Below, piece by piece: positions 7,852 through 17,412 of a stretch of DNA of 64,000 bases (within the stretch, counting starts at the first letter, position 1; every line of letters starts with the position of its first letter). The DNA comes from an uncultured Flavobacteriales bacterium (GTDB lineage Bacteria > Bacteroidota > Bacteroidia > Flavobacteriales_E > Vicingaceae). Position numbers and translations under genes: made by a program. The notes below the pieces were generated by a model. The model was not told the origin of the DNA and searched no databases. It worked only from the letters and a program-made list of their open reading frames with translations. Location: the NCBI GenBank assembly GCA_905479995.1, contig CAJQON010000006.1, positions 56,023 through 120,022 on the forward strand, given 5' to 3'.

Positions 7852-9759
7852 ATGGGAAAAATAATAGGAATAGATTTAGGAACAACCAACTCGTGTGTTT
7901 CCGTAATGGAAGGAAATGAGCCAGTTGTAATTCCTAATGCAGAAGGTAAGAGAACAACACCTTCTATAGTAGCATTTATTGATGGCGGAGAAAGAGCTGT
8001 TGGTGATCCTGCAAAACGTCAGGCAATTACGAATCCTGAAAAAACAATTTCTTCTATAAAAAGATTTATGGGAAATTCATTTGATCAAGTATCAAGTGAA
8101 ATCAAAAGATCTTCTTATAAGATTGAAAAAGGAGATAACAATACTCCAAGAGTAAAAATTGATGACCGTCTTTATACTCCTCAAGAAATTTCAGCAATGG
8201 TTCTTCAAAAAATGAAGAAAACAGCTGAGGATTACTTAGGGCAAGATGTTTCTGAAGCAGTAATTACAGTTCCAGCATATTTTAATGATGCACAAAGACA
8301 AGCAACTAAGGAAGCTGGAGAGATTGCTGGTTTAACAGTAAAAAGAATTATTAACGAACCTACAGCAGCAGCTTTAGCTTATGGTTTAGATAAAAAAGAT
8401 GTAGATCAAAAAATAGTGGTTTTTGATTGTGGTGGTGGAACGCATGATGTTTCTGTTTTAGAATTAGGTGATGGCGTTTTTGAAGTAAAATCTACTGATG
8501 GTGATACACACTTAGGTGGAGATGATTTCGATCACATCATTATTGATTGGTTAGCTGAAGAATTTAAGAAAGATGAATCAATTGACTTACGTGAAGATCC
8601 GATGGCGTTACAACGTTTAAAGGAAGCTGCAGAAAAAGCAAAAATTGAATTATCTAGTACAACTCAAACAGAAATTAACTTACCGTACGTTACTGCTACA
8701 GCGTCTGGACCAAAACACTTGGTAAGAACGTTGACAAGAGCTCAATTTGAGCAAATGGCAGATGATTTAATTAAAAGAACTATTGAGCCATGTAAATCGG
8801 CATTGAAAGGTGCAGGGTACAGTACAAGTGATATTGACGAAGTAATTTTGGTAGGTGGTTCAACAAGAATACCCTCTATAGTTGAGGCTGTAAAATCATT
8901 TTTTGGAAAAGAGCCTTCTAAAGGTGTAAATCCTGATGAAGTTGTTGCAATTGGAGCAGCCATTCAAGGTGGAGTTTTAACTGGTGAAGTAAAAGACGTT
9001 TTATTGTTAGATGTTACACCACTTTCTTTAGGAATTGAAACAATGGGAAGTGTTATGACTAAATTAATTGAAGCAAACACTACGATACCAACTAAAAAAT
9101 CAGAGACTTTCTCTACAGCAGCAGATAACCAACCAGCGGTTGATATTCATGTGTTACAAGGAGAGCGTCCAATGGCAAATGACAACAAGTCATTAGGAAG
9201 ATTTCAATTGTCAGATATTCCACCAGCACCAAGAGGAGTTCCTCAAATTGAAGTAACTTTTGACATTGATGCCAATGGTATTATGAATATTTCGGCAAAA
9301 GATAAAGCCACAGGAAAAGAGCAAAGTATTAAAATTGAAGCTTCTTCTGGTTTAAGCGATGATGAAATTGCTAAAATGAAGCGTGAAGCAGAAGAAAATG
9401 CTGATGTGGATAAATTAGCTAAAGAAAATGTTGATACAGTTAACCAAGCGGATAGCTTAATTTTCCAAACAGAAAAGCAATTAAAAGAATACGGTGAGAA
9501 ATTACCTGCTGATAAAAAAGCTCCAATAGAAGAAGCTTTAGCTGAATTGAAAAAAGCGCATGAAGCTAACGATCTAGAGGCTATGAAAGCAGGAACTGAA
9601 AAGTTAAATACTGTATTCCAAGCTGCTTCTCAAGAAATGTACGCTCAACAACAACAAGAAGGTGCTCAAGCTGGACCAGAAGCAAATGCTGAAGGTGGAG
9701 AAGATGAAGTAACTGATGTTGATTTTGAAGAGGTTACAGAAGAAGAAGAAAAGAAGTAA
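7852..9759 (+). CDS. dnaK: Hsp70 chaperone DnaK
   Basis: A 635-residue ATP-dependent chaperone that folds new and damaged proteins with DnaJ and GrpE. The N-terminal [18 protein letters not shown] phosphate-binding loop, the [15 protein letters not shown] segment and the second phosphate loop [18 protein letters not shown] define the ATPase domain (about 1-385). The linker [16 protein letters not shown] (about 385-400) leads into the substrate-binding domain and the helical lid. The C-terminus ends with the acidic [10 protein letters not shown] tail typical of DnaK. The histidine in GGTHD replaces the phenylalanine of E. coli, as I recall for flavobacterial DnaK. dnaJ and grpE are not adjacent. 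The upstream DNA has an unusual array of repeats, and a strong terminator follows. Confidence 0.99.
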   Translation: MGKIIGIDLGTTNSCVSVMEGNEPVVIPNAEGKRTTPSIVAFIDGGERAVGDPAKRQAITNPEKTISSIKRFMGNSFDQVSSEIKRSSYKIEKGDNNTPRVKIDDRLYTPQEISAMVLQKMKKTAEDYLGQDVSEAVITVPAYFNDAQRQATKEAGEIAGLTVKRIINEPTAAALAYGLDKKDVDQKIVVFDCGGGTHDVSVLELGDGVFEVKSTDGDTHLGGDDFDHIIIDWLAEEFKKDESIDLREDPMALQRLKEAAEKAKIELSSTTQTEINLPYVTATASGPKHLVRTLTRAQFEQMADDLIKRTIEPCKSALKGAGYSTSDIDEVILVGGSTRIPSIVEAVKSFFGKEPSKGVNPDEVVAIGAAIQGGVLTGEVKDVLLLDVTPLSLGIETMGSVMTKLIEANTTIPTKKSETFSTAADNQPAVDIHVLQGERPMANDNKSLGRFQLSDIPPAPRGVPQIEVTFDIDANGIMNISAKDKATGKEQSIKIEASSGLSDDEIAKMKREAEENADVDKLAKENVDTVNQADSLIFQTEKQLKEYGEKLPADKKAPIEEALAELKKAHEANDLEAMKAGTEKLNTVFQAASQEMYAQQQQEGAQAGPEANAEGGEDEVTDVDFEEVTEEEEKK

Positions 9760-9776
9760 TCGTTTACTTTAATATC

Positions 9777-9812
9777 AAATCCCGGTTAACGTTGTTAACC
9801 GGGATTTTTTTT
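9777..9812 (+). terminator. Rho-independent terminator of dnaK
   Basis: A 14-base perfect stem (AAATCCCGGTTAAC and its complement) with a three-base loop, followed by a run of T. It lies 17 bases after the dnaK stop. Confidence 0.93.
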
Positions 9813-9860
9813 GTGATTAGGCGAGTAAAGTAATAGCTTAAAGGCTTTATTGACAAAGCG

Positions 9861-10901
9861 TTATTTATTGTGTTGTTTTAATATTGTTGCTGCGACTTTA
9901 TTTTCTGGGTTTAACTTCAAGGACTTTTTATAGGCTGCTAGTCCTTCTTCAATTTTATTTAATGCTAATAAACATTCTCCCAAGCTATCATATGTATTTG
10001 CTGCTTCAGGATAAAATTCAGTATTTAATTTAAATATAACCAAGGCATCTTTCATCTTTTTTTTTCTCATTAAGTAGTAACCTAAATTATTTAACTCACT
10101 TTCCGAGATGTTGTATTTGGATTTATCACTACCTTTTTCTTGTTCTTTTTGGCACAACAAAGCAATGTCTGCAACGCTCATTCCGTCACTCAGCAAACTT
10201 GAAAGAGAAATTTTGAATTCTTCTACATAATAACTAATTACAAAATAATGTGGAGAAGAATTAAGCAGTTTTTTTGTACTTTCTGAATTTAAAGATAGAT
10301 CCACTACACCACAAAACCTATAACCTTTAGTCCTCTCATCATACCAAGATGACATGTAGGTCAATAAAGGTATTTCCTTATTTAACTGCCATTTTGTAGA
10401 GGAATAACTTCTCCAAAAGAATGTTTGTATAGGGTCGTCTTTTTTAAACTTTAAGATCTCTTGTTTTCCAAGACTGTAAGTAATAAACTCGAAAACAACA
10501 CTATCTCCTTCCTCCTTGGTAAGAATTTTTATTTGATCAATAAAATCAAACAACATATTGCCTTTTTCATCCCAAAAAACGTATTCATTGTCGAAATCCA
10601 ATATAGTCTTTGTGGAAATCTTTTTTCCCGATTTATATTCATTAAGACTTATAACAAGTTTATACTTCTTATCAAATTCTCCAATATAAAACTTATGAAT
10701 ACCTATCCCAGCTATCTTTAGGGCAGTCAATAAGTCTAATGTTGAAATGTTTTCACTGTTATATTTATTGGCACTATCTTCTTTTTCGCTTGGGTTTCTA
10801 TTGTCTTTTTTAGGGTCTTGAGAAAATCCATTAATTGCTAATAAAATTAGACATAATGCAAACAAGACATTAAAAAATGAAGTACTTGATTTTTTATCCA
10901 T
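9861..10901 (-). CDS. Exported TPR protein of unknown function
   Basis: A 346-residue protein with a signal peptide or N-terminal anchor (hydrophobic residues 10-27, ending INGFSQ). The middle (about 55-240) is beta-rich and I do not recognise it. It contains pieces such as FDNEYVFWDEKGNMLFDF, which suggest a bounded lipid- or ligand-binding fold. Residues 255-346 form at least two tetratricopeptide repeats (KDALVIFKLNTEFYPEAANT, YDSLGECLLALNKIEEGLAA, YKKSLKLNPENK). In many Bacteroidota proteins a TPR tail of this kind follows a serine hydrolase or peptidase, but no catalytic motif is visible here. The gene is 99 bases downstream of the TlpA-like gene on the same strand and could share its transcript. 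Confidence 0.7.
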   Translation of the reverse strand: MDKKSSTSFFNVLFALCLILLAINGFSQDPKKDNRNPSEKEDSANKYNSENISTLDLLTALKIAGIGIHKFYIGEFDKKYKLVISLNEYKSGKKISTKTILDFDNEYVFWDEKGNMLFDFIDQIKILTKEEGDSVVFEFITYSLGKQEILKFKKDDPIQTFFWRSYSSTKWQLNKEIPLLTYMSSWYDERTKGYRFCGVVDLSLNSESTKKLLNSSPHYFVISYYVEEFKISLSSLLSDGMSVADIALLCQKEQEKGSDKSKYNISESELNNLGYYLMRKKKMKDALVIFKLNTEFYPEAANTYDSLGECLLALNKIEEGLAAYKKSLKLNPENKVAATILKQHNK

Positions 10902-11000
10902 ATTTATAAATTTTATGTTTACTAATTCGCCAAACCTTGACTTTGGGTTTTGTTATTCCATTGTTGCACTAAGCTGTCCTATGAAATATAGATGGTGTTA

Positions 11001-12098
11001 CTACTTGATTTTTTTTTCAAATAGTTCTTTTAATTTTTTTTTTAATGCCTCTCCTCTTAAATTTCGAGCAATTATAATTCCATTTTCATCAATTAAATAA
11101 TTTCTAGGAATTCCTGATACGCTATAAATTAAAATTGCATCATCCTTACCACCAGTTAAACTACTCACGTTCTCCCATATTAAGCTATCCTTTTTTATTG
11201 CTTTTACCCATTCATCTCTATCGTTATCCTTGGAGACGCCAAATATTTCAAACCCTCTATCTTTGTATTTCAAATATGCTTTAACAAGATTAGGATTCTC
11301 TTTTCTACATGGGCTACACCAAGATGCCCAAAAATCAAGTAGTACATATTTTCCTTTTATATCAGATAGCTTAACTCTTTTTCCAGCTACATTTTCTTGT
11401 TCAATATCTACATAGTGATCCCCAATTTGAGGGTTTTTATATATTTCTAGAAAATGGGCTATTGATTTTCCATATTTTGATTGTTTGCTTTCTTCATTGG
11501 TTAATGCAAACAACTCAATTACAATTTCTTTGTCATATGTTACCTTCACGTGATCCAATAGATCCAAGCTAACAAGAGAGTTAGGGTATTCTCGGATAAA
11601 ATCTTGAGCGATTTGTATTCTTCTATCAAAAGATTTATTTCGAATTTCACTTATAGAATCATAATAACTTTGTTTAATATTTTCTTGGAATAAAATATTC
11701 ATTAAACTATCACATAAATTTAAGTCAGGTAGTGTTCTTCTGAATAGTAGGTTTGCTTCTTTTTGTGTTTTTGATCCAGTAATAAGAGCTTCTCTAATGT
11801 TATCAATATCGGCAGTAAATGACATTTCATTATTTTCAACCCAACATGATCTATATCCACGGATTCCTTTAACAGCTATTCCTATTCTGGTGGGTTCTTC
11901 AACTTCCCCCATTAATGTAAACGATTCGTTGATGATTAGGGTAGAATCAGCAAGTTTGTTATCAATGTATACTTGAAGTATTGAGCTGTCAGGTGCATTT
12001 TTAATTATTCCATTTATTTTATAGTTGGAGTTGTCTATTTCATTTTGACAAGATGTCAATGCGATTAAAAAGAAGATAATAATTATGAGTTCTTTCAT
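11001..12098 (-). CDS. TlpA-like thiol-disulfide oxidoreductase lipoprotein with DUF4369-like N-terminus
   Basis: A 365-residue lipoprotein with the lipid-attached cysteine at residue 17 (LIALTSCQN). Residues 25-120 resemble the DUF4369 domain (INGIIKNAPDSSILQVYIDN), which precedes redoxin domains in many Bacteroidota proteins. The C-terminal domain (about 230-360) is a TlpA/ResA-type thioredoxin with FWASWCSPCRKENP, giving redox cysteines 261 and 264, and the cis-proline motif SGIPRNYLID. It probably reduces disulfides on the periplasmic side, for example during cytochrome maturation, but the substrate is unknown. The upstream gap has a 38-base perfect palindrome 24 bases before the ATG, which may be a control site. 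Confidence 0.88.
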   Translation of the reverse strand: MKELIIIIFFLIALTSCQNEIDNSNYKINGIIKNAPDSSILQVYIDNKLADSTLIINESFTLMGEVEEPTRIGIAVKGIRGYRSCWVENNEMSFTADIDNIREALITGSKTQKEANLLFRRTLPDLNLCDSLMNILFQENIKQSYYDSISEIRNKSFDRRIQIAQDFIREYPNSLVSLDLLDHVKVTYDKEIVIELFALTNEESKQSKYGKSIAHFLEIYKNPQIGDHYVDIEQENVAGKRVKLSDIKGKYVLLDFWASWCSPCRKENPNLVKAYLKYKDRGFEIFGVSKDNDRDEWVKAIKKDSLIWENVSSLTGGKDDAILIYSVSGIPRNYLIDENGIIIARNLRGEALKKKLKELFEKKIK

Positions 12099-12122
12099 GT
12101 TTTATTTGTAAGGCTTGTTTGT

Positions 12123-12160
12123 AATACGAGTATGTTGCACTAGTGCAACATACTCGTATT
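12123..12160. repeat. 38-base perfect palindrome in a divergent gap
   Basis: Each 19-base arm reads AATACGAGTATGTTGCACT toward the centre, with no mismatch and no spacer. It lies between two divergent start codons, so it is not placed as a terminator for either gene, and no T run follows it. It may be an operator, an mRNA hairpin or a mobile-element relic. Confidence 0.75.
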
Positions 12161-12210
12161 TAATGATATCAATATTCGTTCAAAAAAAGCTTTTAACAAA
12201 ATATATTGAT

Positions 12211-12225
12211 TGCACAAATAGTGCA
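12211..12225. repeat. TGCAC-N5-GTGCA dyad
   Basis: An inverted repeat with the same TGCAC/GTGCA arms as the centre of the 38-base palindrome 70 bases away, but with a five-base spacer instead of two. Confidence 0.45.
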
Positions 12226-12264
12226 CAGAAATAGATTGAGAGAATTTTGGGGGATTTAGTAAGT

Positions 12265-12279
12265 CTATGATTATCATAG
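12265..12279. repeat. CTATGA-N3-TCATAG dyad upstream of the helicase gene
   Basis: A perfect six-base inverted repeat with a three-base spacer, 27 bases before the helicase ATG. It is a candidate operator, with no functional evidence. Confidence 0.4.
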
Positions 12280-12306
12280 CTGTAATTAATAAAGTAATTT
12301 CACACT

Positions 12307-13983
12307 ATGCAACAAGAAAAGGCACTTGCTTTATTAAAATCTGGAAAAAATGTTTTTCTTACTGGTTCTGCAGGAACTGGTAAGACCTATGTGTTGAACC
12401 AATACATTTCTTATTTAAAAGAACGAAAGGTTGCTGTTGCTGTTACAGCATCTACTGGTATTGCGGCTACGCACATGAATGGTATGACCATTCATTCTTG
12501 GGCAGGAATTGGTGTGAAAGAACACATGACTACTGCCAATTTGGTGAATATGAAAAGCAAGAAATACTTGAAAGATCATTTGGAAAAGGTAAAAGTGTTA
12601 ATTATTGATGAAATATCAATGTTGCATAAAACGCAACTCAACTTAGTTGACACGGTTTTGCGTTACTTTAAAAATGATTTGACTGCTTTTGGAGGAATTC
12701 AGGTAGTGCTTTGTGGTGATTTTTTTCAGTTACCACCAATTGGTAGACATGGAGAGAGAAGTAGAGATAAATTTGCCTTTATGTCGGAAGCATGGGCTAA
12801 CTCTAATTTTAATGTTTGCTATTTAACAGAGCAATACAGACAAAGTGACAATGACTTGAATACTATTTTAAATGAGATAAGATCGGGATCTATTTCTGCT
12901 ACTTCTATTGAAATATTAAATGGTGCAACTAACAACAAACTAAGCAAAGACACAGAGTTAACTAAGTTGTACACACATAATTATGATGTAGAACAAATTA
13001 ATGCGGAACATTTAAAAACCCTGTCAAGTAATATTAAGGGATATAATGCTACTACTAAAGGAAATAAGAAATTGGTGGAAACCTTAAAAAAGTCTGTTTT
13101 GGCTTCAGAAAAATTGGAACTAAAAATAGGAGCAAGGGTAATGTTTGTAAGAAACAATCCTGAAAAAGGGTATGTAAATGGATCTTTAGGAGAGGTGTTG
13201 GGTTTTACTGACCAAGGTTTACCATCGGTTAAATTAGTTTACAATAAAAAAGTAGTAAAAGTAGAGCGGGAAGATTGGTCTATTATGGACGATAATGGCA
13301 AAACATTGGCCAGTTATAATCAGGTTCCATTAAGGTTAGCTTGGGCAATAACAGTACATAAATGCCAAGGGATGACATTGGATGCTGCTGAAATAGATTT
13401 GTCTAAAACCTTTGAGAATGGGCAGGGATATGTAGCATTGTCGAGGTTAAAAAAGTTAGAAAACTTAAAGCTAATTGGCTTAAATGAAAAAGCTTTGATG
13501 GTTGATGCTTTGGCATTAAAAGCAGATGTAAGATTTCAGGAGCTTTCGCAAGATGCTGAGAATAACCACGATTTAAATGAACTAGAGTTGATGGCATCCG
13601 TTTTTATTAGAGACTCTGGTGGATTGATTAACAAGAAAGAGATTACCAAAAACAAAAATAAGATTAAGGAGAAGGAAGCAGGAAAAATGTCTACTTATGC
13701 GGTTACTTTAATTCATTTAAAGCAGAAAGCTTCTTTAAAAGACATAGCTGAAACCAGAGGCCTTTCAGTCGGAACTATTGCAGGGCATTTAATTAAGATT
13801 AGAAAGGATTTTCCAGATGAAAATTTAAATCATTACAAGCCAAAAAAATCTACTTTAGATAAAGTACGAGCAGTTTATGACGAGCAACCAAAAGGAACAG
13901 CGGTTAGTTTAAATGCAATTTATGGCGGCCTAAAAGGCAAGGTGAGTTATGATGATATTAAATTGGCTATAGCTTTTTTATAA
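12307..13983 (+). CDS. PIF1/RecD-like SF1B helicase with C-terminal helix-turn-helix
   Basis: A 558-residue DNA helicase. The Walker A motif GSAGTGKT is at residues 20-27, the Walker B/DEIS motif VLIIDEISML has its acidic pair at 101-102, and the later SF1 motifs include YRQSDNDL and WAITVHKCQGMTLDAAEID. These place it in the PIF1-like/RecD2 group, which unwinds 5' to 3' and works in replication or repair. After a basic linker at about 440-460 (KKEITKNKNKIKEKEAG), residues 462-515 form an HTH_40-type helix-turn-helix (SLKDIAETRGLSVGTIAGHL), similar to the tail of some RecQ proteins. The upstream gap holds three dyads. A terminator lies 15 bases after the stop. Confidence 0.92.
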   Translation: MQQEKALALLKSGKNVFLTGSAGTGKTYVLNQYISYLKERKVAVAVTASTGIAATHMNGMTIHSWAGIGVKEHMTTANLVNMKSKKYLKDHLEKVKVLIIDEISMLHKTQLNLVDTVLRYFKNDLTAFGGIQVVLCGDFFQLPPIGRHGERSRDKFAFMSEAWANSNFNVCYLTEQYRQSDNDLNTILNEIRSGSISATSIEILNGATNNKLSKDTELTKLYTHNYDVEQINAEHLKTLSSNIKGYNATTKGNKKLVETLKKSVLASEKLELKIGARVMFVRNNPEKGYVNGSLGEVLGFTDQGLPSVKLVYNKKVVKVEREDWSIMDDNGKTLASYNQVPLRLAWAITVHKCQGMTLDAAEIDLSKTFENGQGYVALSRLKKLENLKLIGLNEKALMVDALALKADVRFQELSQDAENNHDLNELELMASVFIRDSGGLINKKEITKNKNKIKEKEAGKMSTYAVTLIHLKQKASLKDIAETRGLSVGTIAGHLIKIRKDFPDENLNHYKPKKSTLDKVRAVYDEQPKGTAVSLNAIYGGLKGKVSYDDIKLAIAFL

Positions 13984-13998
13984 CATTTATCAAACAGA

Positions 13999-14035
13999 AA
14001 AAGCCCATCCTGAATTAACAAGATGGGCTTTTGAA
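13999..14035. terminator. Bidirectional terminator
   Basis: An 11-base stem, AAAAGCCCATC with GATGGGCTTTT, around a 12-base loop, between the convergent helicase gene and a T9SS cargo gene. Confidence 0.88.
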
Positions 14036-14057
14036 AACTTAAACTACCTATATAAAC

Positions 14058-15341
14058 CTATCTACTTACTACAAAGTTTCCGGTTGTAGCAATATTATTT
14101 TCATTTACCAATGTATAAACGTAAAAACCATTTTCTAAATTAGAAATGTTTATTGTATTCACTTCCTCTGATAAATTGTTTGTTGCAACTAATTTTCCTG
14201 TCAAATCAAATACGTTTAAAATTTGGTTAGCAGTTGCTAATTCAATTGTTAAGAAGTTGTTTGCTGGATTAGGGTATATTGATATTTGGTTGTTTGAAGT
14301 AACTTCATCAACCCCAGTACAAAGACCTAATTGGAAAGTCGTTTTTTGGTTTAATGCAGCAGCATAGCTCCAAGGTGTAATTCGCTCAATGTATTCTACA
14401 GTTGCATTTGCTGTTGTAGGAAATACGTGGCTATATCCAACTGTTTGAGTAGAATCTTCAAATGGTTGTTGAGCAATTAATATTTGAGTATAAATTGCAT
14501 TTGCAACTGGAGCTCCAACAGCAACATCCCAAGCACCTACATTCCAAATTGGATTGGTTAATGCTGGTCCATTTTGAGAGGTGAAAGTTACAGTTTCACC
14601 ATTGCTAGTTAAGCATGTTTTGTCAGCAACTACATCTTCAAAAGTATAAGTAACAGATGGTCTCATCATCCAGTCACCACCTCCATTTCCTGGAGTAAAA
14701 AGGTTTTCAAAAGCAAAAGTTCCAGAATTGTATTCGATAAAATATCCCGACCCAATGAATGGTAAAGTTGGAGCATAATCATTTGTTACTCCAACAACTA
14801 AGCTATCTGCAAAATTAATAGGAGAAACTACTACCATAAAAGTATCAGCAATAGTAACAGGGCTACTTAATGCAACGGTGTATTCACCAAAACCACCAAT
14901 TGTAACAACTTCACCAGTAATGATATTTAAATTTTTATCTTGAATAAATACAAGCGCTGATGCTGAAGTATTAAGTGCTGCGCCAATAAATGATACAGAA
15001 TCAATAGTTAGTGCAACTGTATTAGGAACAAATTGCTCAGCTTGAGTAATTGTAGTATCAGATCCTAAACCATCTAAACCTGTAGGCCAATACTTAACTG
15101 GATCAGCACTATAGCTTGGATTGGTTCCTTTTATTACATAAGCATTGTATGTGTAGTAACTACTTGTAGCAGATATTACAGAAGATTTTGAGTTTGTTGT
15201 TTTTGTCTTTACTGTCTCATTCCAGTTATAAGTTTTAGACGAAGTGTGTGTGCCTGCTGTTTTGTTTTTATAAACGCTTTGTGCACTTACGCTTGTCAAT
15301 AAGCTTAATGCAACACCACAAAAAAGTAATTTTTTAATCAT
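14058..15341 (-). CDS. Secreted protein with T9SS type A sorting domain
   Basis: A 427-residue secreted protein with an N-terminal signal peptide (MIKKLLFCGVALSLLTSVSAQ). The C-terminal 75 residues are a T9SS type A sorting domain: ISIYPNPANNFLTIEL, then a strand with NVFDLTGKLV, NLENGFYVYTLV and a basic end (VVSR). The signal peptide sends it across the inner membrane by Sec, and the sorting domain then directs export and usually attachment at the cell surface. The middle is rich in T, S, N and aromatic residues and contains beta strands that I cannot assign to a family. It is on the same strand as the CotH-like cargo gene, 137 bases downstream of it in transcription order. Confidence 0.88.
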   Translation of the reverse strand: MIKKLLFCGVALSLLTSVSAQSVYKNKTAGTHTSSKTYNWNETVKTKTTNSKSSVISATSSYYTYNAYVIKGTNPSYSADPVKYWPTGLDGLGSDTTITQAEQFVPNTVALTIDSVSFIGAALNTSASALVFIQDKNLNIITGEVVTIGGFGEYTVALSSPVTIADTFMVVVSPINFADSLVVGVTNDYAPTLPFIGSGYFIEYNSGTFAFENLFTPGNGGGDWMMRPSVTYTFEDVVADKTCLTSNGETVTFTSQNGPALTNPIWNVGAWDVAVGAPVANAIYTQILIAQQPFEDSTQTVGYSHVFPTTANATVEYIERITPWSYAAALNQKTTFQLGLCTGVDEVTSNNQISIYPNPANNFLTIELATANQILNVFDLTGKLVATNNLSEEVNTINISNLENGFYVYTLVNENNIATTGNFVVSR

Positions 15342-15478
15342 ATCTGTTTTTTTTAATTGTTAGAATTAATTTCTGTGCAAAACAAATGATAATGAAGAAT
15401 GTTTGATGCTGATCTATAAAATATTATATGAAATAATTAAGTAAAATTAAAGAGTCTGAATTGTGTTATTTTATAGTT

Positions 15479-17341
15479 TTAATTCAATTTTTGAACTGAA
15501 TAAGTCTTCCCGTTTACTTTTAAAATATAGATGCCTTCTGACAGATTAGATAGGTTTAATTGAGTTCTTTTAGCATTTACGGTTTTTGTTAAGACTAAAC
15601 TTCCATAAATGGTGTAGAGCTTTAGTTGATCTATTTTTTCTTCAGAATTTATAGTAATATTTGATAGCGTAGGATTTGGGTAAAGTTGAATGTTAGGAGT
15701 GATAGCTGATAGGTTATCGATTCCTGTAATTGGCGAGTAAATGTAAAATTCATATTCAGCTCGTTCAGGGTTCAGTTTAATTGCATCAGTATTGTAAGCT
15801 CTTAAGTAAAATTTTACATCCAACGAACCGTTTTGTGCTGGTAAATATGCCGTATAAATATTGTCTCCGGCTGTAACATCACCATTTGTACCATCATCAA
15901 ACATAGTATTACGCTTAAATTTTGAGCTATAACTATTCGTGGTGGTTCTTAGTTGAACAGAATCTTCATTGTTGGCTTGAACAGTAATGTATTTAGTTCC
16001 AGCTACATCAATTATCTGAACGTTAGAAAGGGTAGGAGCTAATTTGTTGATTCTTGGATGTGCTTCCAAATACGTTTTTCTTTTAGTAATTGTAGAAGTT
16101 ATTCCAGCAGCGGACAATCCAAAAGTGATAAATTCATTGTCTACATTAGAATAGTATGCAGCCATACTGAAGAATTTGTTCGCATCTGCTGTTGCTGCCG
16201 TAGCACCTAAAGTTTGAAGTTTAGTGGTGTAGTTTTTTATGGTTGCTGAATCTAAACTTTCACTCATAATGGTATTTAAATGAGCAGTATAAATTTTTGC
16301 ATATTCTGAATTTGGATTTGAAATAAGTTTATCAATTAAAGGGTACCAGTAGCAATTGTAGCCGTAATAAGGATCATAGTGATATAAAGAGTCTTTAACG
16401 GCATGTTGACCCAACAATGCTCCAACAAAACTTTCAGATAAGTCCCAAGGAATCATTTGAAACAAGCCATCTCCAGTTTGGTAGAGGTAATAATTGTGCT
16501 GATAAAGGCCATTGTAAACATCTAAATTTGCAATAACCTGATTTGCAGCAAAAGCCCATAAGACTCTGTCTACATTTAGGATTGTATCTATTTGATTTGG
16601 GTTGGTATCTAAAATTGTAATTAGCTTGGTAAGTTCACTCCATCCACTAGCTGACTTTAAATCATAATGGTCGTAATACAACGCTGTATCTGCACCTAAG
16701 TATACCAAATCTGAATTGCCTTGAGGACCAGGTTGATTAAATTGTTGTACAGGATCGCATTTAAATAAAATACCATCCTTTTCGTTAAAGTGCTTGGATA
16801 AAAATTGTTTATCTACAGACTCTGTAGCTACATATAGGCCTAGGTAATTCCCTTGAACATTTACTTTTATAAGCGCTCCTTCTGGAGTCGGTAAGTACTT
16901 TCGGTAAATATTAAATGCGTTCAATTCTTTTGTAAAGGTAGGATCGAACATCGCATTGGCCAATTTCAATTTTTTATATCCCATTAATTTTTGGCCACTT
17001 ATATAATCGTTTACATCTATGTTTAAAGGCAATTTTGGATTGTTTAAGCTTTGGGGTATAGAATAAGTTGAATTTCCTTTATAACGAATCGCAACACTGT
17101 CTAAAAACACACCGTTACTCATTGATACTGTTGCAGGTAACCTCAAGCCTGAACCAGTTGTCCAGCCATCCTGAAGAATACTGTCGTACTTTGAATCATA
17201 AAAATTAATGTCGATGGTTCTTAATGAATCAGTATCATAAATTCCGGTTGGATTATCGTATAATACTTGTGGATTATATAAGGTTTGACCAAAAGTAAAT
17301 TGGCAAAGAATTAGAAAGATTGATAAGTGTGTGGTTTTCAT
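15479..17341 (-). CDS. CotH-like kinase-fold protein exported by T9SS
   Basis: A 620-residue protein with a signal peptide (ending FTFGQ). Residues 60-370 match the CotH family, named after Bacillus spore coat protein CotH, a secreted atypical kinase. Recognisable parts are VAIRYKGNSTYSIPQSLNNP-like strands, the GYKKLKLAN segment, EGALIKVNVQGNYLGLYVAT and the FQMIPWDLSESF segment, where the DLS region corresponds to metal binding. Residues 440-540 form a beta domain, and the last 75 residues are a T9SS type A sorting domain (IQLYPNPTLSNITIN, LSEGIYILKVNGK). If active it would phosphorylate or remodel proteins outside the cell. Activity cannot be judged from sequence alone. The minus-strand sequence before the ATG has TATTTTTA followed by four bases. 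Confidence 0.85.
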   Translation of the reverse strand: MKTTHLSIFLILCQFTFGQTLYNPQVLYDNPTGIYDTDSLRTIDINFYDSKYDSILQDGWTTGSGLRLPATVSMSNGVFLDSVAIRYKGNSTYSIPQSLNNPKLPLNIDVNDYISGQKLMGYKKLKLANAMFDPTFTKELNAFNIYRKYLPTPEGALIKVNVQGNYLGLYVATESVDKQFLSKHFNEKDGILFKCDPVQQFNQPGPQGNSDLVYLGADTALYYDHYDLKSASGWSELTKLITILDTNPNQIDTILNVDRVLWAFAANQVIANLDVYNGLYQHNYYLYQTGDGLFQMIPWDLSESFVGALLGQHAVKDSLYHYDPYYGYNCYWYPLIDKLISNPNSEYAKIYTAHLNTIMSESLDSATIKNYTTKLQTLGATAATADANKFFSMAAYYSNVDNEFITFGLSAAGITSTITKRKTYLEAHPRINKLAPTLSNVQIIDVAGTKYITVQANNEDSVQLRTTTNSYSSKFKRNTMFDDGTNGDVTAGDNIYTAYLPAQNGSLDVKFYLRAYNTDAIKLNPERAEYEFYIYSPITGIDNLSAITPNIQLYPNPTLSNITINSEEKIDQLKLYTIYGSLVLTKTVNAKRTQLNLSNLSEGIYILKVNGKTYSVQKLN

Positions 17342-17412
17342 TCTTTAAAAATACATCAATGTTGTTAAACATTAAAGCAAAATAGAAAAGTATTGATATG
17401 AAATGTAAATAG

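Noticed and set aside
10902..11000. Integron attC-like site between the TPR and TlpA-like genes
   Set aside because: No GTTRRRY/RYYYAAC core pair or bulged hairpin could be found, and no integrase is present.
12123..12160. Reading the 38-base palindrome as a transcription terminator
   Set aside because: Both flanking genes point away from it and no T run follows on either strand.
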